Below are positions 9,254 to 17,774 of a DNA stretch of 64,000 nt, piece by piece. The notes below the pieces were generated by a model. The model ran no database searches. It was not told where the DNA came from and saw only the letters and a list, made by a program, of their open reading frames with translations. Source of the stretch: Saccharothrix sp. S26 (GTDB lineage Bacteria > Actinomycetota > Actinomycetes > Mycobacteriales > Pseudonocardiaceae); NCBI RefSeq assembly GCF_021390395.1, contig NZ_JAJUWT010000014.1, forward strand, positions 62,001 through 126,000, written 5' to 3'. The stretch's first letter is position 1. The number at the start of each line of letters is the position of its first letter. The position numbers and the translations under genes are program-made.

Positions 9254-9276
9254 CGTCGCCTGAAGCCCGTCGCCCC

Positions 9277-10272
9277 TCAGCGGAACAGGGAGCTGTAGGC
9301 GTTGAGGGCCGGTTGGCCGCCCAGGTGGGCGTACAGGACCGTGGCGTCGCGCGGGATCTCGCCGGTCGAGACCAGCTCCACCAAGCCCGCCAACGACTTG
9401 CCCTCGTACACCGGGTCGGTGATCATGCCCTCCAGTCGGGCGCCGAGCTTCATCGCGTCCAGGGTGGACTCCCCCGGCACGCCGTAGATGCCCTCGTGGA
9501 ACCGGTCGTCGAGGATGACGTCGTCGTCGGTCACCTCGACGCCCAGCAGGCCCGCCGTGTTCTTGGCGATGCGCGTGACCTGGTCGCGCGTGTCGCACGG
9601 CTCGGCGGAGGCGTCGATGCCGATCACCCGCCGGTCGCTGCCCGCGAACCCGGCCACCATGCCCGCCTGCGTGCTGCCGGTCACCGAGCACACGACGATC
9701 GTGTCGAACCGCACGCCCAACTCGGCCTCCTGCCGCTCGACCTCGGCCGCCCAGCCGGCGAACCCGAGGCCGCCCAGCGGGTGGTCCGACGCGCCCGCCG
9801 GGATGGCGTAGGGCTTGCCGCCCGCGGCGCGCACGTCCTCGATGGCCTGCTCCCACGCGGGTTTGACGCCGATGCCGAAGCCCGCTTCCACCAGCCTCAC
9901 CTCGGCGCCCATCAGGCGGCTGAGCAGGATGTTGCCCACCCGGTCGTAGACGGCGTCCGGCCAGTCGACCCAGCTCTCCTGCACCAGCACGCACTTCAGC
10001 CCGGCGCGCGCCGCGGCGGCGGCGACTTGGCGCGTGTGGTTGGACTGCACCCCGCCGATGGACACCAACGTGTCGCACCCCGTGGCCAGCGCCTCGGCCA
10101 CCAGGTACTCCAGCTTGCGCGTCTTGTTGCCGCCGTAGGCCAACCCGGAGTTGCAGTCCTCGCGCTTGGCCCACACCCGCGCGCCACCGAGGTGCCTGGT
10201 CAGCCGTTCCAGCTCGTGCACCGGGGACGGGCCGAAGGTCAGCGGGAAGCGGTCGAAATCGGCCAGTGCCAT
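9277..10272 (-). CDS. acdS: 1-aminocyclopropane-1-carboxylate (ACC) deaminase
   Basis: A PLP enzyme of 331 residues that opens ACC, the plant ethylene precursor, to 2-oxobutanoate and ammonia. It has the PLP lysine K50 in [10 protein letters not shown] and S77 in QSNH. It also has the residues that separate true ACC deaminase from D-cysteine desulfhydrase: Y289-E290 in DPVYEGKS and L317 in [13 protein letters not shown]. The start at ATG 10272 has GAGGAG seven bases upstream and lies one base beyond the GntR stop, so the two genes should be translationally coupled. An upstream start at 10287 would overlap GntR and is less likely. Cytosolic. The pair suggests a plant- or rhizosphere-associated life. 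Confidence 0.93.
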   Translation of the reverse strand: MALADFDRFPLTFGPSPVHELERLTRHLGGARVWAKREDCNSGLAYGGNKTRKLEYLVAEALATGCDTLVSIGGVQSNHTRQVAAAAARAGLKCVLVQESWVDWPDAVYDRVGNILLSRLMGAEVRLVEAGFGIGVKPAWEQAIEDVRAAGGKPYAIPAGASDHPLGGLGFAGWAAEVERQEAELGVRFDTIVVCSVTGSTQAGMVAGFAGSDRRVIGIDASAEPCDTRDQVTRIAKNTAGLLGVEVTDDDVILDDRFHEGIYGVPGESTLDAMKLGARLEGMITDPVYEGKSLAGLVELVSTGEIPRDATVLYAHLGGQPALNAYSSLFR

Positions 10273-10273
10273 G

Positions 10274-10924
10274 TCAGTTCTCCTCAACCGGGACCGACAG
10301 CAGGTCGGCCAACGTCGCCCAGTTCCGCTCGACCAGCCGCGCCGCGAGGTCGGCGTCGGCCGCGGCGAAAGCGGTGATGATCTCGTCGTGCATGGCCACC
10401 GAGTGGCGGCCGGTCGGCGCGGCGAACCGCAGCCGTTCCAGGCGGCGGACGAGCGGGGTGTACCGCTCGATGGTGGCCGTCACGGCGAAGTTGCCGGCCC
10501 GCCGCACGGCCACCGCGTGGAACTCGTCGTCCGCGGCCAGCGCGGCGGGCACGTCACCGGTGGCCAAGGCGCGGGCGAACGTCGTGTTCGCGGCACGCAT
10601 GGCGTCGAGGTCGGCCTCCACGACGCTCGGCACGGCCAGCCGGGCGGCGAGCGCGTGCATGGACTGCACGACCACGTGCGCGTCCCGCACCGCCGCCGTG
10701 TCCAACGGCGTGACGCGCGTGTAGCTGTGCGGCTTGCTCTCGACCAACCCCTCGTCGGTCAGCCGGGCCAACGCCTCGCGCACCGGCGTCCGGGACAACC
10801 CCAGCCGTTCGGCCAGTTCCACGTCCTTGATCGGCACGCCCGGCGCCAGGTCGCCGCCCAGGATCGCCTCGCGGATCGCGCGCAGCGCCTGATCCCGGAA
10901 CAACGCCCGACTAATATATTGCAT
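10274..10924 (-). CDS. GntR family (FadR/FCD type) transcriptional regulator
   Basis: A regulator of 216 residues. The N-terminal winged helix contains [23 protein letters not shown], the GntR recognition helix. The C-terminal part (about 80-210) is an all-helical FCD effector domain. It is the first gene of a two-gene unit with acdS and probably controls ACC use in response to ACC or a related acid. The region around the start (10905-10930) is unusually A/T rich and may hold the promoter or operator. The ATG could also lie a few codons downstream. Confidence 0.92.
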   Translation of the reverse strand: MQYISRALFRDQALRAIREAILGGDLAPGVPIKDVELAERLGLSRTPVREALARLTDEGLVESKPHSYTRVTPLDTAAVRDAHVVVQSMHALAARLAVPSVVEADLDAMRAANTTFARALATGDVPAALAADDEFHAVAVRRAGNFAVTATIERYTPLVRRLERLRFAAPTGRHSVAMHDEIITAFAAADADLAARLVERNWATLADLLSVPVEEN

Positions 10925-11011
10925 ACTGCCGGACTGTAGACCGATGTCCCCGTGATCGCCAGGCCGGGCGGTGTCCGGGCTCAGTTGAAGCGATCAGGTA
11001 AGGAAGTAGGC

Positions 11012-12235
11012 ATGACCACGCCGCTGGAGCCCACCCCGATCCACGTGCCCGACGAGGTCCTCGACGACCTGCGCGCCCGGCTCGCGTCGACCCGGCCGCC
11101 CCTGGACGAGGGGAACGAGGACTGGTCCTACGGCGTGCCAAATGGTTACCTGCGCGAGCTGCTGGCCTACTGGCGCGACGGCTACGACTGGCGCAAGGCC
11201 GAGGCCGCCATCAACGCCTACGCGCACTACGAGGTGGACGTCGCCGGCGTCCCGGTGCACTTCATGCGCAAGCCCGGCCGCGGCCCCCGGCCGATCCCGT
11301 TGATCCTCACGCACGGCTGGCCGTGGACGTTCTGGCACTGGTCGAAGGTGATCGACCCGCTGGCCGACCCGGCCGCGTTCGGCGGCGACCCGGCGGACGC
11401 GTTCGACGTCATCGTGCCGTCCCTGCCCGGCTTCGGCTTCCCCGGCCCGCTCACCGGCTTCCCGGACGTGAACTTCTGGAAGGTCGCCGACCTCTGGCAC
11501 ACCCTGATGACCGAGATCCTCGGTCACGACAAGTACGCCGCCGGTGGCTGCGACATCGGCGGGATCGTCTCCAGCCAGCTCGGTCACAAGTACGCCGACG
11601 AGCTGTACGGCATCCACATCGGCTCGGGGCTGCCGCTGGACTTCTTCACCGGTCCCCGCGCCTGGGACTTCGCCCGGAACCGGCCGCTCACCGCCGACCA
11701 GCCCGCCGACGTCCGCGCCCGCACCATCGAGCTGGACCGCCGCTGGGCGTCCCACCTCACGGTGCACATGCTCGACGGGGCCACCCTCGCCCACGGGTTG
11801 AGCGACTCGCCCGCCGGACTGCTCGCCTGGCTGCTGGAGCGCTGGAACGCGTGGAGCGACAACGGCGGCGACGTCGAGTCCGTCTTCACCAAGGACGACC
11901 TGCTCACGCACGCCACGATCTACTGGGCGAACAACTCCATCGCCACCTCGATGCGCTACTACGCCAACGCCAACCGCTACCCCTGGACGCCGTCGCACGA
12001 CCGCACCCCGGTCGTGCAGGCCCCGGTCGGCCTGACGTTCGTCACGTTCGAGAACCCGCCGGGCGTCCACACCGCCGAGGAGCGCGTGCGGGCGTTCGAG
12101 AACGGGCCGCTGGCCGGGTGGTTCAACCACGTCAACGTCAACGCCCACGACCGCGGCGGGCACTTCATCCCCTGGGAGAACCCCGACGCGTGGGTGGACG
12201 ACCTGCGCCGCACCTTCCGGGGCCGCAGGCCCTGA
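11012..12235 (+). CDS. Epoxide hydrolase, alpha/beta hydrolase fold
   Basis: The 407-residue product begins at ATG 11012, preceded by AAGGAAGTAGG. The first 110 residues are the epoxide hydrolase N-terminal domain found in microsomal-type enzymes. The hydrolase core follows, with the oxyanion motif HGWPWTFWHW (101-110), the nucleophile D181 in GGCDIGG, and the C-terminal base in DRGGHFIPWE. The usual nucleophile motif is GGDWG, so the local sequence is slightly unusual but the aspartate is in place. It converts epoxides to vicinal diols. The natural substrate is unknown. It is divergent from the GntR-acdS unit, 87 bp away, and could share its control region. Confidence 0.9.
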   Translation: MTTPLEPTPIHVPDEVLDDLRARLASTRPPLDEGNEDWSYGVPNGYLRELLAYWRDGYDWRKAEAAINAYAHYEVDVAGVPVHFMRKPGRGPRPIPLILTHGWPWTFWHWSKVIDPLADPAAFGGDPADAFDVIVPSLPGFGFPGPLTGFPDVNFWKVADLWHTLMTEILGHDKYAAGGCDIGGIVSSQLGHKYADELYGIHIGSGLPLDFFTGPRAWDFARNRPLTADQPADVRARTIELDRRWASHLTVHMLDGATLAHGLSDSPAGLLAWLLERWNAWSDNGGDVESVFTKDDLLTHATIYWANNSIATSMRYYANANRYPWTPSHDRTPVVQAPVGLTFVTFENPPGVHTAEERVRAFENGPLAGWFNHVNVNAHDRGGHFIPWENPDAWVDDLRRTFRGRRP

Positions 12236-12259
12236 CCGGCGGGGCCGTTGGACCAGGGA

Positions 12260-13387
12260 TCAGCCGCGCAGTGCCGGCACGCCGCCCCACGACGGTTCGA
12301 GCACGTGCAGCAGCCACGGCTGCGGGGAGTCCTCCGGCACGTCACGGTCCGGGTGGACCATCGCGAGCATGAGCGCGGGCACGCGCGGCAGGCCCACGGC
12401 GACGACCTCGCCGTCACCCGCCAGCCACGTCGTCCCCGTGTCGGCGATGTTGGCGATCAGGTCCGGGTTGGGCAGCGGGAACCGCACCACGGCCGTGCCG
12501 CCCGGCAGTTGGGCGAGACCGGCCACCTCGTGGCCGGACTCCCAGGGGAAGAGGGTGATCGGAACCGGGGTCCACCCGGTGGCGGACTCGGCGGCCGCCA
12601 CCGCTTCGCGGTAGAGCTTGTCGATGAGCAGCGTGCTCGGCGTCATCAGGCCGGCGGCGACGATCAGGAGCCCACCGACCACCAGCCCGGCCGGCGTCAG
12701 CGGCCACAGGCTCAACGCCACGAGCACCGCGCCGACCGCGCCGCCGGCCGCGCACCACACCCAGGCGCGCGTGCCCCACCGGAAACCGCGCAACGCCCGT
12801 GCCACGGCCGGGTCGTCCAGCGGTCGGCCGATCAGGTGCGGTTCGCGTTCGCGGGGGCGTGCCTCGCCCTCGCCGGTGTCCACCCGCAGCGGGAACAGCC
12901 GGCACAGGCCCGCGACCCGCACCACCGCCCGGCCGTGCTCGTCCGGCCCGCACAGGAACACCTCCTGCCGGTCGAGCACCAGGTCCAGCCCGTCGGGCAG
13001 CGCACCGCGCAGGACGGTCGTCCCCTCCTCGGCGAAGATCAGGATCCGGTCCTCGTCCCACGTGCCGCCGCCGGCGACGACGGTCGCGGGGACGCGACGC
13101 CACGGTCGGTCGAGCAGCCCCCGCCGGCGTGGCGCGGTCTCGATCCGGTGCGCCAGCGGCAGCATGGCGAAGATCAGGCTGAACAGCAGGAGCACCACGA
13201 CGGTCGCCACCGTGCCGGGGGTGGCATCGGGGAAGACGAGGAGGCTCACCGCGACGGCCAGGAGTCCCACGGCGACCGCGGCGGACCCGCGCGCGTAGGG
13301 GCGGAACTGGTCGAGGACCAGGCCGGTGGACCAGTCCTCGACCGCCGGGACGTCCGTGCGAGGTTCCAGGTACGCGGGTCGCACCAC
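12260..13387 (-). CDS. Conserved hypothetical membrane protein with four TM helices
   Basis: The likely product has 375 residues from GTG 13387 (or GTG 13384), preceded by GGGTGGG. Two hydrophobic helices lie near residues 30-75 and two more near 215-260. Each pair is followed by a soluble domain of about 110-130 residues rich in arginine and acidic pairs. I recognise no catalytic motif. The reading frame stays open upstream to 13579 across the VOC gene, but that part has no start signal. The two-helix plus soluble-domain duplication is reminiscent of PH-like bacterial membrane proteins. This is only a suggestion. Confidence 0.75.
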   Translation of the reverse strand: MVRPAYLEPRTDVPAVEDWSTGLVLDQFRPYARGSAAVAVGLLAVAVSLLVFPDATPGTVATVVVLLLFSLIFAMLPLAHRIETAPRRRGLLDRPWRRVPATVVAGGGTWDEDRILIFAEEGTTVLRGALPDGLDLVLDRQEVFLCGPDEHGRAVVRVAGLCRLFPLRVDTGEGEARPREREPHLIGRPLDDPAVARALRGFRWGTRAWVWCAAGGAVGAVLVALSLWPLTPAGLVVGGLLIVAAGLMTPSTLLIDKLYREAVAAAESATGWTPVPITLFPWESGHEVAGLAQLPGGTAVVRFPLPNPDLIANIADTGTTWLAGDGEVVAVGLPRVPALMLAMVHPDRDVPEDSPQPWLLHVLEPSWGGVPALRG

Positions 13388-13479
13388 CGTTGCCCACCCC
13401 CAGACAGACCGGATCCTGGTCGCGCAGAGTACCCAATCGGCACGAATCGGACCGCGGATTTCGGCGACGCGGTGGGCGG

Positions 13480-14190
13480 TCAGCGCGGGGTGAGGACGCA
13501 GAACTCGTTGCCCTCCGGGTCGGCCAGCACCACCCACGGCACGTCGACCTGGCCCACGTCCGCCCGCACCGCGCCCCACGCCTCCAGCCGGGCCACCTCG
13601 GTGCGCAGGTCGCCGTCGGCGGGCGGCGCGAGGTCGAGGTGCAGCCGGTTCTTCACCGACTTCGGCTCGGCCACCTTCACGAACTCCAGCGACGGCCCGG
13701 CCTGTTGGGTCAACGACGCGAAGTCGTCGTGCTCGCGCGTCACCGGCAGCCCGGTCAGCCCGGCCCAGAACGCCACCTGCGCCCGCGGGTCGCGCGCGTC
13801 CACCACGACCGCCGCCACCGGTCCGGTGTGCGAGTACTCGTCACGCTGCTCCAGCACGCAGAACTCGTTGCCCTCCGGGTCGGCCAGCACCACCCACGGC
13901 ACGTCGCCCTGCCCGATGTCGGCCGGTCGCGCGCCCAGGTCCACCGCCCGCGTCACGATCGCCTCCTGGTCCTGCGGCGAGGTCGACGCCAGGTCCAGGT
14001 GGACCCGGTTCTTCACCACCTTGGGGTCCTGGACGGGCACGAACACCAGCTGCTGCCCGTCGGCCAGCGCCACGTCCACCTCGTCGGAGTTCTCGTCGGT
14101 GATGGGCGTGCCCAGCAGTTCCGCGTAGAACCGGCCCAGCGCGGCGGGATCGGCTGAATCGACCACGACGTCGTGCCACCTCGTTGCCAT
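13480..14190 (-). CDS. Two-domain VOC (glyoxalase/bleomycin resistance-like) protein
   Basis: A 236-residue protein made of two vicinal-oxygen-chelate domains in tandem (about 1-115 and 120-236). Each domain ends with DVPWVVLADPEGNEFCVL, identical in both halves, and each has a KNRLHLDL or KNRVHLDL segment carrying the metal-ligand histidine. VOC proteins of this size act as glyoxalases, dioxygenases or antibiotic-binding proteins. The substrate here is unknown. ATG 14190 is 23 bp from the divergent PhoD gene start, a very short shared promoter region. Confidence 0.9.
   Translation of the reverse strand: MATRWHDVVVDSADPAALGRFYAELLGTPITDENSDEVDVALADGQQLVFVPVQDPKVVKNRVHLDLASTSPQDQEAIVTRAVDLGARPADIGQGDVPWVVLADPEGNEFCVLEQRDEYSHTGPVAAVVVDARDPRAQVAFWAGLTGLPVTREHDDFASLTQQAGPSLEFVKVAEPKSVKNRLHLDLAPPADGDLRTEVARLEAWGAVRADVGQVDVPWVVLADPEGNEFCVLTPR
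13496..13906 (-). repeat. Identical 51-bp blocks in the two halves of the VOC gene
   Basis: Bases 13496-13546 and 13856-13906 are identical over 51 positions, exactly 360 bp (120 codons) apart. They encode the last strand of each VOC domain. The two halves elsewhere differ clearly, including at synonymous positions, so the identity suggests recent gene conversion or strong constraint. Confidence 0.9.
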
Positions 14191-14213
14191 GGTCCGAAGG
14201 TAACGTCTGCCCA

Positions 14214-15788
14214 ATGGCTCAGCTGGTTCTCGGTCCGGTGCTGCGGCACGTCGACTCCACCTCGGCGACGGTGTGGGTCGAAACGGACGCCGCGTGCGAG
14301 GTCGCCGTCGCGGACCACCGGGCGGAGACGTTCCAGGTCGGCGAGCAGCACTTCGCCCTGGTGGTGGTGGAAGGGCTCACGCCCGGCACGACGACGCACT
14401 ACGACGTGCGCATCGACGGTGACGTGGTGTGGCCGCGGCCGGACTCGCCGTTCCCGTCACCGCGCATCCGGACCACGCCGGTGCGGCGGCTGCTGTTCGG
14501 GTCGTGCCGCGCGGCCAAGGGCGAGGGCACGCCGGACAAGCTCGGACCGGACGCGCTGGACGCGTACGCGTTGCGGATGAAGGACGAGCCGGAGGACCGG
14601 TGGCCGGAAGCGCTGGTGCTGCTCGGCGACCAGGTCTACGCCGACGAGCCGACGCCGCGCATCCGGGAGTGGCTGGCCGAGCGCAGGCCGGAGCCGGCGG
14701 GCGAGGTGGTGTCGTTCCGGGAGTACGCGGAGCTGTACCACGAGTCGTGGGCCGACCCGGAGATCCGCTGGCTGATGTCCGTGGTGCCGACGTCGATGAT
14801 CTTCGACGACCACGACGTGCGCGACGACTGGAACACCTCGCGGACGTGGCGCGAGCAGATGGCGGCCAAGCGCTGGTGGCCGGAGCGCATCCGGGCCGGG
14901 CTCGCGTCGTACTGGGTCTACCAGCACCTGGGCAACCTCAGCCCGCAGGAGCTGGCGGCCGACGAGCTGTACGCGAAGGTGCGGTCCACCGGCGGTGACG
15001 TGCAGGCGCTGCTGGAGGACTTCGCCGAGCGGGCCGACCAGGAGGTCGACGGCGGCAAGTCGACGCGGTGGAGCTACCGGCGCGACTTCGGCCGGGTGCG
15101 GCTGCTGGTGATCGACACGCGCAGCGGGCGCATCCTGTCCGGGCCGCGCCGGCTCATGGTCGGCGACGGCGAGTTCGACTGGATCGAGGCCAACGCGGTC
15201 GGTGACTTCGACCACCTGCTGATCGGCTCGTCGCTGCCGTGGCTGATGCCGCACGGGTTGAGCCACTTCCAGTCGTTGAACGAGCGGATGGCCGGCCTGC
15301 CGGGGTGGCGCGGCCGGGTGGGCGAGAAGGTGCGGCAGGTCGCGGACCTGGAGCACTGGCCCGCGTTCCGGGCGTCGTTCGAGCGGCTGGCCCGGCTGCT
15401 GGAGCGGATCTCGAAGTCCGACGACGCGCCCGGCACGGTGTGCGTGCTGTCGGGGGACGTGCACCACAGCTACGCGGCGCGGGCGACGTTCGCCACGTCG
15501 GTGGACGCGAAGGTGTACCAGCTCGTGTGCTCGCCGGTGCACAACGATCCGCCGTGGGTGTTCCGGCCCGCGTTCCGCCTGTCGTGGTCGAAGCCGATCG
15601 CGCGGGTGCTGCGGTGGTGGGCCGACCGGCGGGGCATCTCGCCGGACCCGGTGGCGTGGCACAAGCTCAGCGGCCCGCACTTCGGCAACTCGGTGGGCGT
15701 GCTGGAGATCGACGGTCGCGCGGCCCGGTTCCGGTTGGAGACGGCGACCGGTGACGGGTTGGCGGAAGTCGCCTCGTTGGCGCTGTGA
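14214..15788 (+). CDS. PhoD-like alkaline phosphatase D family metallophosphoesterase
   Basis: A 524-residue protein starting at ATG 14214. An N-terminal fibronectin-like domain (1-90) precedes the PhoD-like metallophosphatase domain. Metal-site motifs appear in order: GSCR (96-99), LGDQVYAD (138-144), FDDHDVRDDWN and SGDVHHSYAARATF, all with expected ligands. There is no Tat or Sec signal peptide, unlike secreted PhoD, so this version should be cytoplasmic. A phosphodiesterase or phosphomonoesterase activity is likely; the substrate is unknown. It is divergent from the VOC gene and ends at a strong hairpin. Confidence 0.9.
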   Translation: MAQLVLGPVLRHVDSTSATVWVETDAACEVAVADHRAETFQVGEQHFALVVVEGLTPGTTTHYDVRIDGDVVWPRPDSPFPSPRIRTTPVRRLLFGSCRAAKGEGTPDKLGPDALDAYALRMKDEPEDRWPEALVLLGDQVYADEPTPRIREWLAERRPEPAGEVVSFREYAELYHESWADPEIRWLMSVVPTSMIFDDHDVRDDWNTSRTWREQMAAKRWWPERIRAGLASYWVYQHLGNLSPQELAADELYAKVRSTGGDVQALLEDFAERADQEVDGGKSTRWSYRRDFGRVRLLVIDTRSGRILSGPRRLMVGDGEFDWIEANAVGDFDHLLIGSSLPWLMPHGLSHFQSLNERMAGLPGWRGRVGEKVRQVADLEHWPAFRASFERLARLLERISKSDDAPGTVCVLSGDVHHSYAARATFATSVDAKVYQLVCSPVHNDPPWVFRPAFRLSWSKPIARVLRWWADRRGISPDPVAWHKLSGPHFGNSVGVLEIDGRAARFRLETATGDGLAEVASLAL

Positions 15789-15791
15789 GGG

Positions 15792-15836
15792 GTGCGCCCG
15801 CCGCCGGACGGGGTCGGGGACCGGCGGCGGGCGCAC
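15792..15836. terminator. Bidirectional hairpin terminator
   Basis: A perfect 16-bp stem (15792-15807 with 15821-15836) and a 13-base loop fill the gap between the convergent PhoD and maleylpyruvate-isomerase-like genes. It should end transcription from both sides. Confidence 0.85.
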
Positions 15837-15838
15837 GT

Positions 15839-16606
15839 CTACTTGGTGGCCAGCCTCAGCAGCGCCCACAGCTGCGCGATCGCGTCGTGGTCGCCCGTGG
15901 TCGGGGGCAGGTCGCGGTCCGGGATGCGGCCCCACAGCCAGCGGTAGACCTGCATCGGCGTGCCGCTCACCCCGCCGTTCGCCGACGCGGCCTCCTCGTC
16001 GTCGGCGACGAGCCGGGCCACCGCCGGGTCGGGGCCGGTGGTGGCCAGCCACACCTTCCCGCCCGCGCGGATCGCCACCGTCCCCTCACGCGTGCCGCGC
16101 ACGCCCAGGATGTCCAGCCGGTGCCCGAGCCACAGCGTGAGGATCTCGTCCACGCCGTCCTCGGCCACGTCGTCGTCCACGGGGTCGACCGGCAGCCCGG
16201 CCGCGGCCTGCACGTCCATCCGGTGCACGGTCGACTCGTGCGCCAGCCGCCGCGCCCAGAAGTTGTGGTTGCGCTCGGCGGGCCACCACGTCTCGCACGG
16301 GTCGTCCGGCCCGTGCGCCCGCAACGCGCGCACCAGCGGCGGCACGCCCGCGCGGACGTACTCCGACAGCTCCTGCCCCGGCTCCGGGTCCTGCTGCCAC
16401 ACCAAGGGCTGGCTGCCTTCCCTCAGCCACGTCGACACCATCCGGTACGTGCTGCCCACGTGCCGGGCCGTCTCCCCGAGGTTGAGCCCGGGGCACGCGG
16501 GCACCTGGCGTTCCGGGCGCTGTCCCTCGGCCGACGCCGCCAGGCGCTCGGCTTCGGCCTCCAGCACGTCGATCAGGCGGTCGTAGGCGAGAAGTCCCCT
16601 GCTCAC
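15839..16606 (-). CDS. Maleylpyruvate isomerase family mycothiol-dependent enzyme-like protein
   Basis: The 255-residue product starts at GTG 16606, which overlaps the upstream TGA as GTGA. It has the DinB-like four-helix bundle of mycothiol-dependent maleylpyruvate isomerases. The putative metal histidines lie in GETARHVGSTYRMV, in FWARRLAHESTVHRMD, and near the N-terminus of the bundle. A C-terminal SCP2-like domain (about 150-255) carries the family pattern around RAGGKVWLATTG. Such enzymes use mycothiol for thiol transfer or isomerisation. The real substrate of this paralogue is unknown. It is coupled to the HEPN gene. Confidence 0.85.
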   Translation of the reverse strand: MSRGLLAYDRLIDVLEAEAERLAASAEGQRPERQVPACPGLNLGETARHVGSTYRMVSTWLREGSQPLVWQQDPEPGQELSEYVRAGVPPLVRALRAHGPDDPCETWWPAERNHNFWARRLAHESTVHRMDVQAAAGLPVDPVDDDVAEDGVDEILTLWLGHRLDILGVRGTREGTVAIRAGGKVWLATTGPDPAVARLVADDEEAASANGGVSGTPMQVYRWLWGRIPDRDLPPTTGDHDAIAQLWALLRLATK

Positions 16607-17016
16607 AGTCCGTCCTCGTACATGATCTCGTCGACCAGCTCGGTGAACTGCGCCGCTTGGCGCACCAGGTCGTCGGCTGCGCGCTGGGTGACCTGCCTGG
16701 TGATGCCCGCCAGCACGGCCGCGCGCGTCGCCGAGCACTCGGCGAAGAACGCGGCCCACTCGCGCAGCTCCGGCGCGAGGGAGGGCAGCAGGACCCACAC
16801 GCTGGTCGGCTTGGCCCGGCCCCGGTGGGGTCGGCCCCTAGCCGCCAGCACGGCCGCCGCGGCCCGCATCGCGGCCAGGTAGGCCGTGGCGAAGCGGGTG
16901 GGCGGGCTCGGGTCGCGTTCGGCCTCGGCCAGGCACTCGCGGGCTTGGCCGAGCAGGGTCACCGCCGACGCCGGTGGCAGGGGGAGGGGAATGCGGCGGG
17001 GGAAGGTCTGAGTCAT
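16603..17016 (-). CDS. SAV_6107-type HEPN domain protein
   Basis: A 137-residue helical protein from ATG 17016, with GAGGAGG seven bases upstream. It matches in length and pattern the small actinobacterial HEPN-domain family named after SAV_6107: a conserved stretch of alanine-rich helices (YLAAMRAAAAVLAARGRP) followed by SVWVLLPSLAPELREWAAFFA. HEPN proteins are often RNases or toxin partners, but I do not see a clear Rx4-6H catalytic motif, so an enzymatic role is not supported. Its 4-bp overlap with the next gene implies a shared function. Confidence 0.8.
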   Translation of the reverse strand: MTQTFPRRIPLPLPPASAVTLLGQARECLAEAERDPSPPTRFATAYLAAMRAAAAVLAARGRPHRGRAKPTSVWVLLPSLAPELREWAAFFAECSATRAAVLAGITRQVTQRAADDLVRQAAQFTELVDEIMYEDGL

Positions 17017-17198
17017 CTCGCGGCCTCCTCGCGGCGTCGGGACAGCGACGACCGCCGCGGGGAGACGGCGGCACTTGGTGGTGGGGCGCTTCCCCCGCCC
17101 CACCACCAAGGCATTGCTCGAACAAACGTTCGAGCCAGACCAGACTATCCTGCCGGCCCGGAACTCCTCAAGCCGACCGTCCGTGGTCTCATGAACGG

Positions 17199-17774
17199 GT
17201 GAGCGCACTCGACCACCCCGGCATCCGCAAGGTGGCCACCGCCCTGTCCGAGGCCGGCCACCACGAAGCGGCGAACGGGATCCGCGTGTTGGCCGACGCC
17301 GTCCGCACCGCCGCCGCGGCGGCCGAGGCGGTGGGCGTGCCGGTCGGCGCGATCGCCAACAGCCTGCTGTTCGCCGCGGTCCGCGACGGTGTGGCCGCAC
17401 CCCTGCTCGTGCTCACCTCCGGCGCGCACCGCGCGGACACGGCCAAGCTGGCCGTGCTGGCGGGCGCCGACTCGATCGAACGCGCCACGCCCGCGTTCGT
17501 GCGCGAGCACACCGGGCAGGTCATCGGCGGCGTCTCCCCCGTGGGGCACCCCGCGCCGATCACGACGTTCGTCGACGTGGCGTTGGCGCGGTACGAGGTG
17601 GTGTGGGCCGCGGCCGGGCACCCGCACGCCGTCTACCCGACGACGTACGCGGGGCTGCTCGACCTGACCGGCGGCACGCCCGCCGAGGTCGCCCAGTCCG
17701 AGGCCACCCAGTCCGCAAGCGCCCAGTCCGCAAGCGCCCAGTCCGCAAGCGCCCGGGCCGAGGTCGCCCGGTGA
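17199..17774 (+). CDS. YbaK/EbsC-family aminoacyl-tRNA deacylase-like protein
   Basis: A 191-residue protein with the YbaK/ProX fold: residues 1-165 contain the ADAVRTAAAAAEAVGV, TAKLAVLAG and IGGVSPVGHPAPITTFVD blocks typical of the family. These proteins clear mischarged aminoacyl-tRNA (for example Cys-tRNA-Pro). GTG 17199 is the likely start, with no strong ribosome binding site. The last 25 residues are a low-complexity AQSAS repeat that is not part of the fold. It overlaps the downstream acetyltransferase by GTGA. Confidence 0.88.
   Translation: MSALDHPGIRKVATALSEAGHHEAANGIRVLADAVRTAAAAAEAVGVPVGAIANSLLFAAVRDGVAAPLLVLTSGAHRADTAKLAVLAGADSIERATPAFVREHTGQVIGGVSPVGHPAPITTFVDVALARYEVVWAAAGHPHAVYPTTYAGLLDLTGGTPAEVAQSEATQSASAQSASAQSASARAEVAR
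17709..17753 (+). repeat. Three perfect 15-bp tandem repeats at the 3' end of the YbaK gene
   Basis: CAGTCCGCAAGCGCC is repeated exactly three times (17709, 17724, 17739) and encodes the AQSAS tail. Degenerate copies lie just upstream. The repeat is in frame and is a likely site of slippage, changing tail length by five residues per copy. Confidence 0.9.

Larger units (their letters stand above)
8910..9276. other. Gene-free convergent gap between lhr and acdS with short repeats
   Basis: This 367-bp gap separates the 3' ends of lhr and acdS. I find no convincing gene in it. It holds a 20-bp direct repeat (9114-9153), a hairpin (9204-9253) and a 14-bp tandem repeat (9238-9275) ending at the acdS stop. 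The first 200 bases are C-rich and lack codon periodicity. Confidence 0.6.

Noticed and set aside
9008-9298. Open frame starting MKGGGSARRPNHPTNH in the lhr/acdS gap
   Set aside because: It is proline- and arginine-rich, runs through the direct repeats and into the antisense of acdS, and lacks the codon pattern of real genes.
16603-17400. Longer version of the HEPN protein
   Set aside because: The extension is antisense to the YbaK gene, and ATG 17016 has an excellent ribosome binding site.
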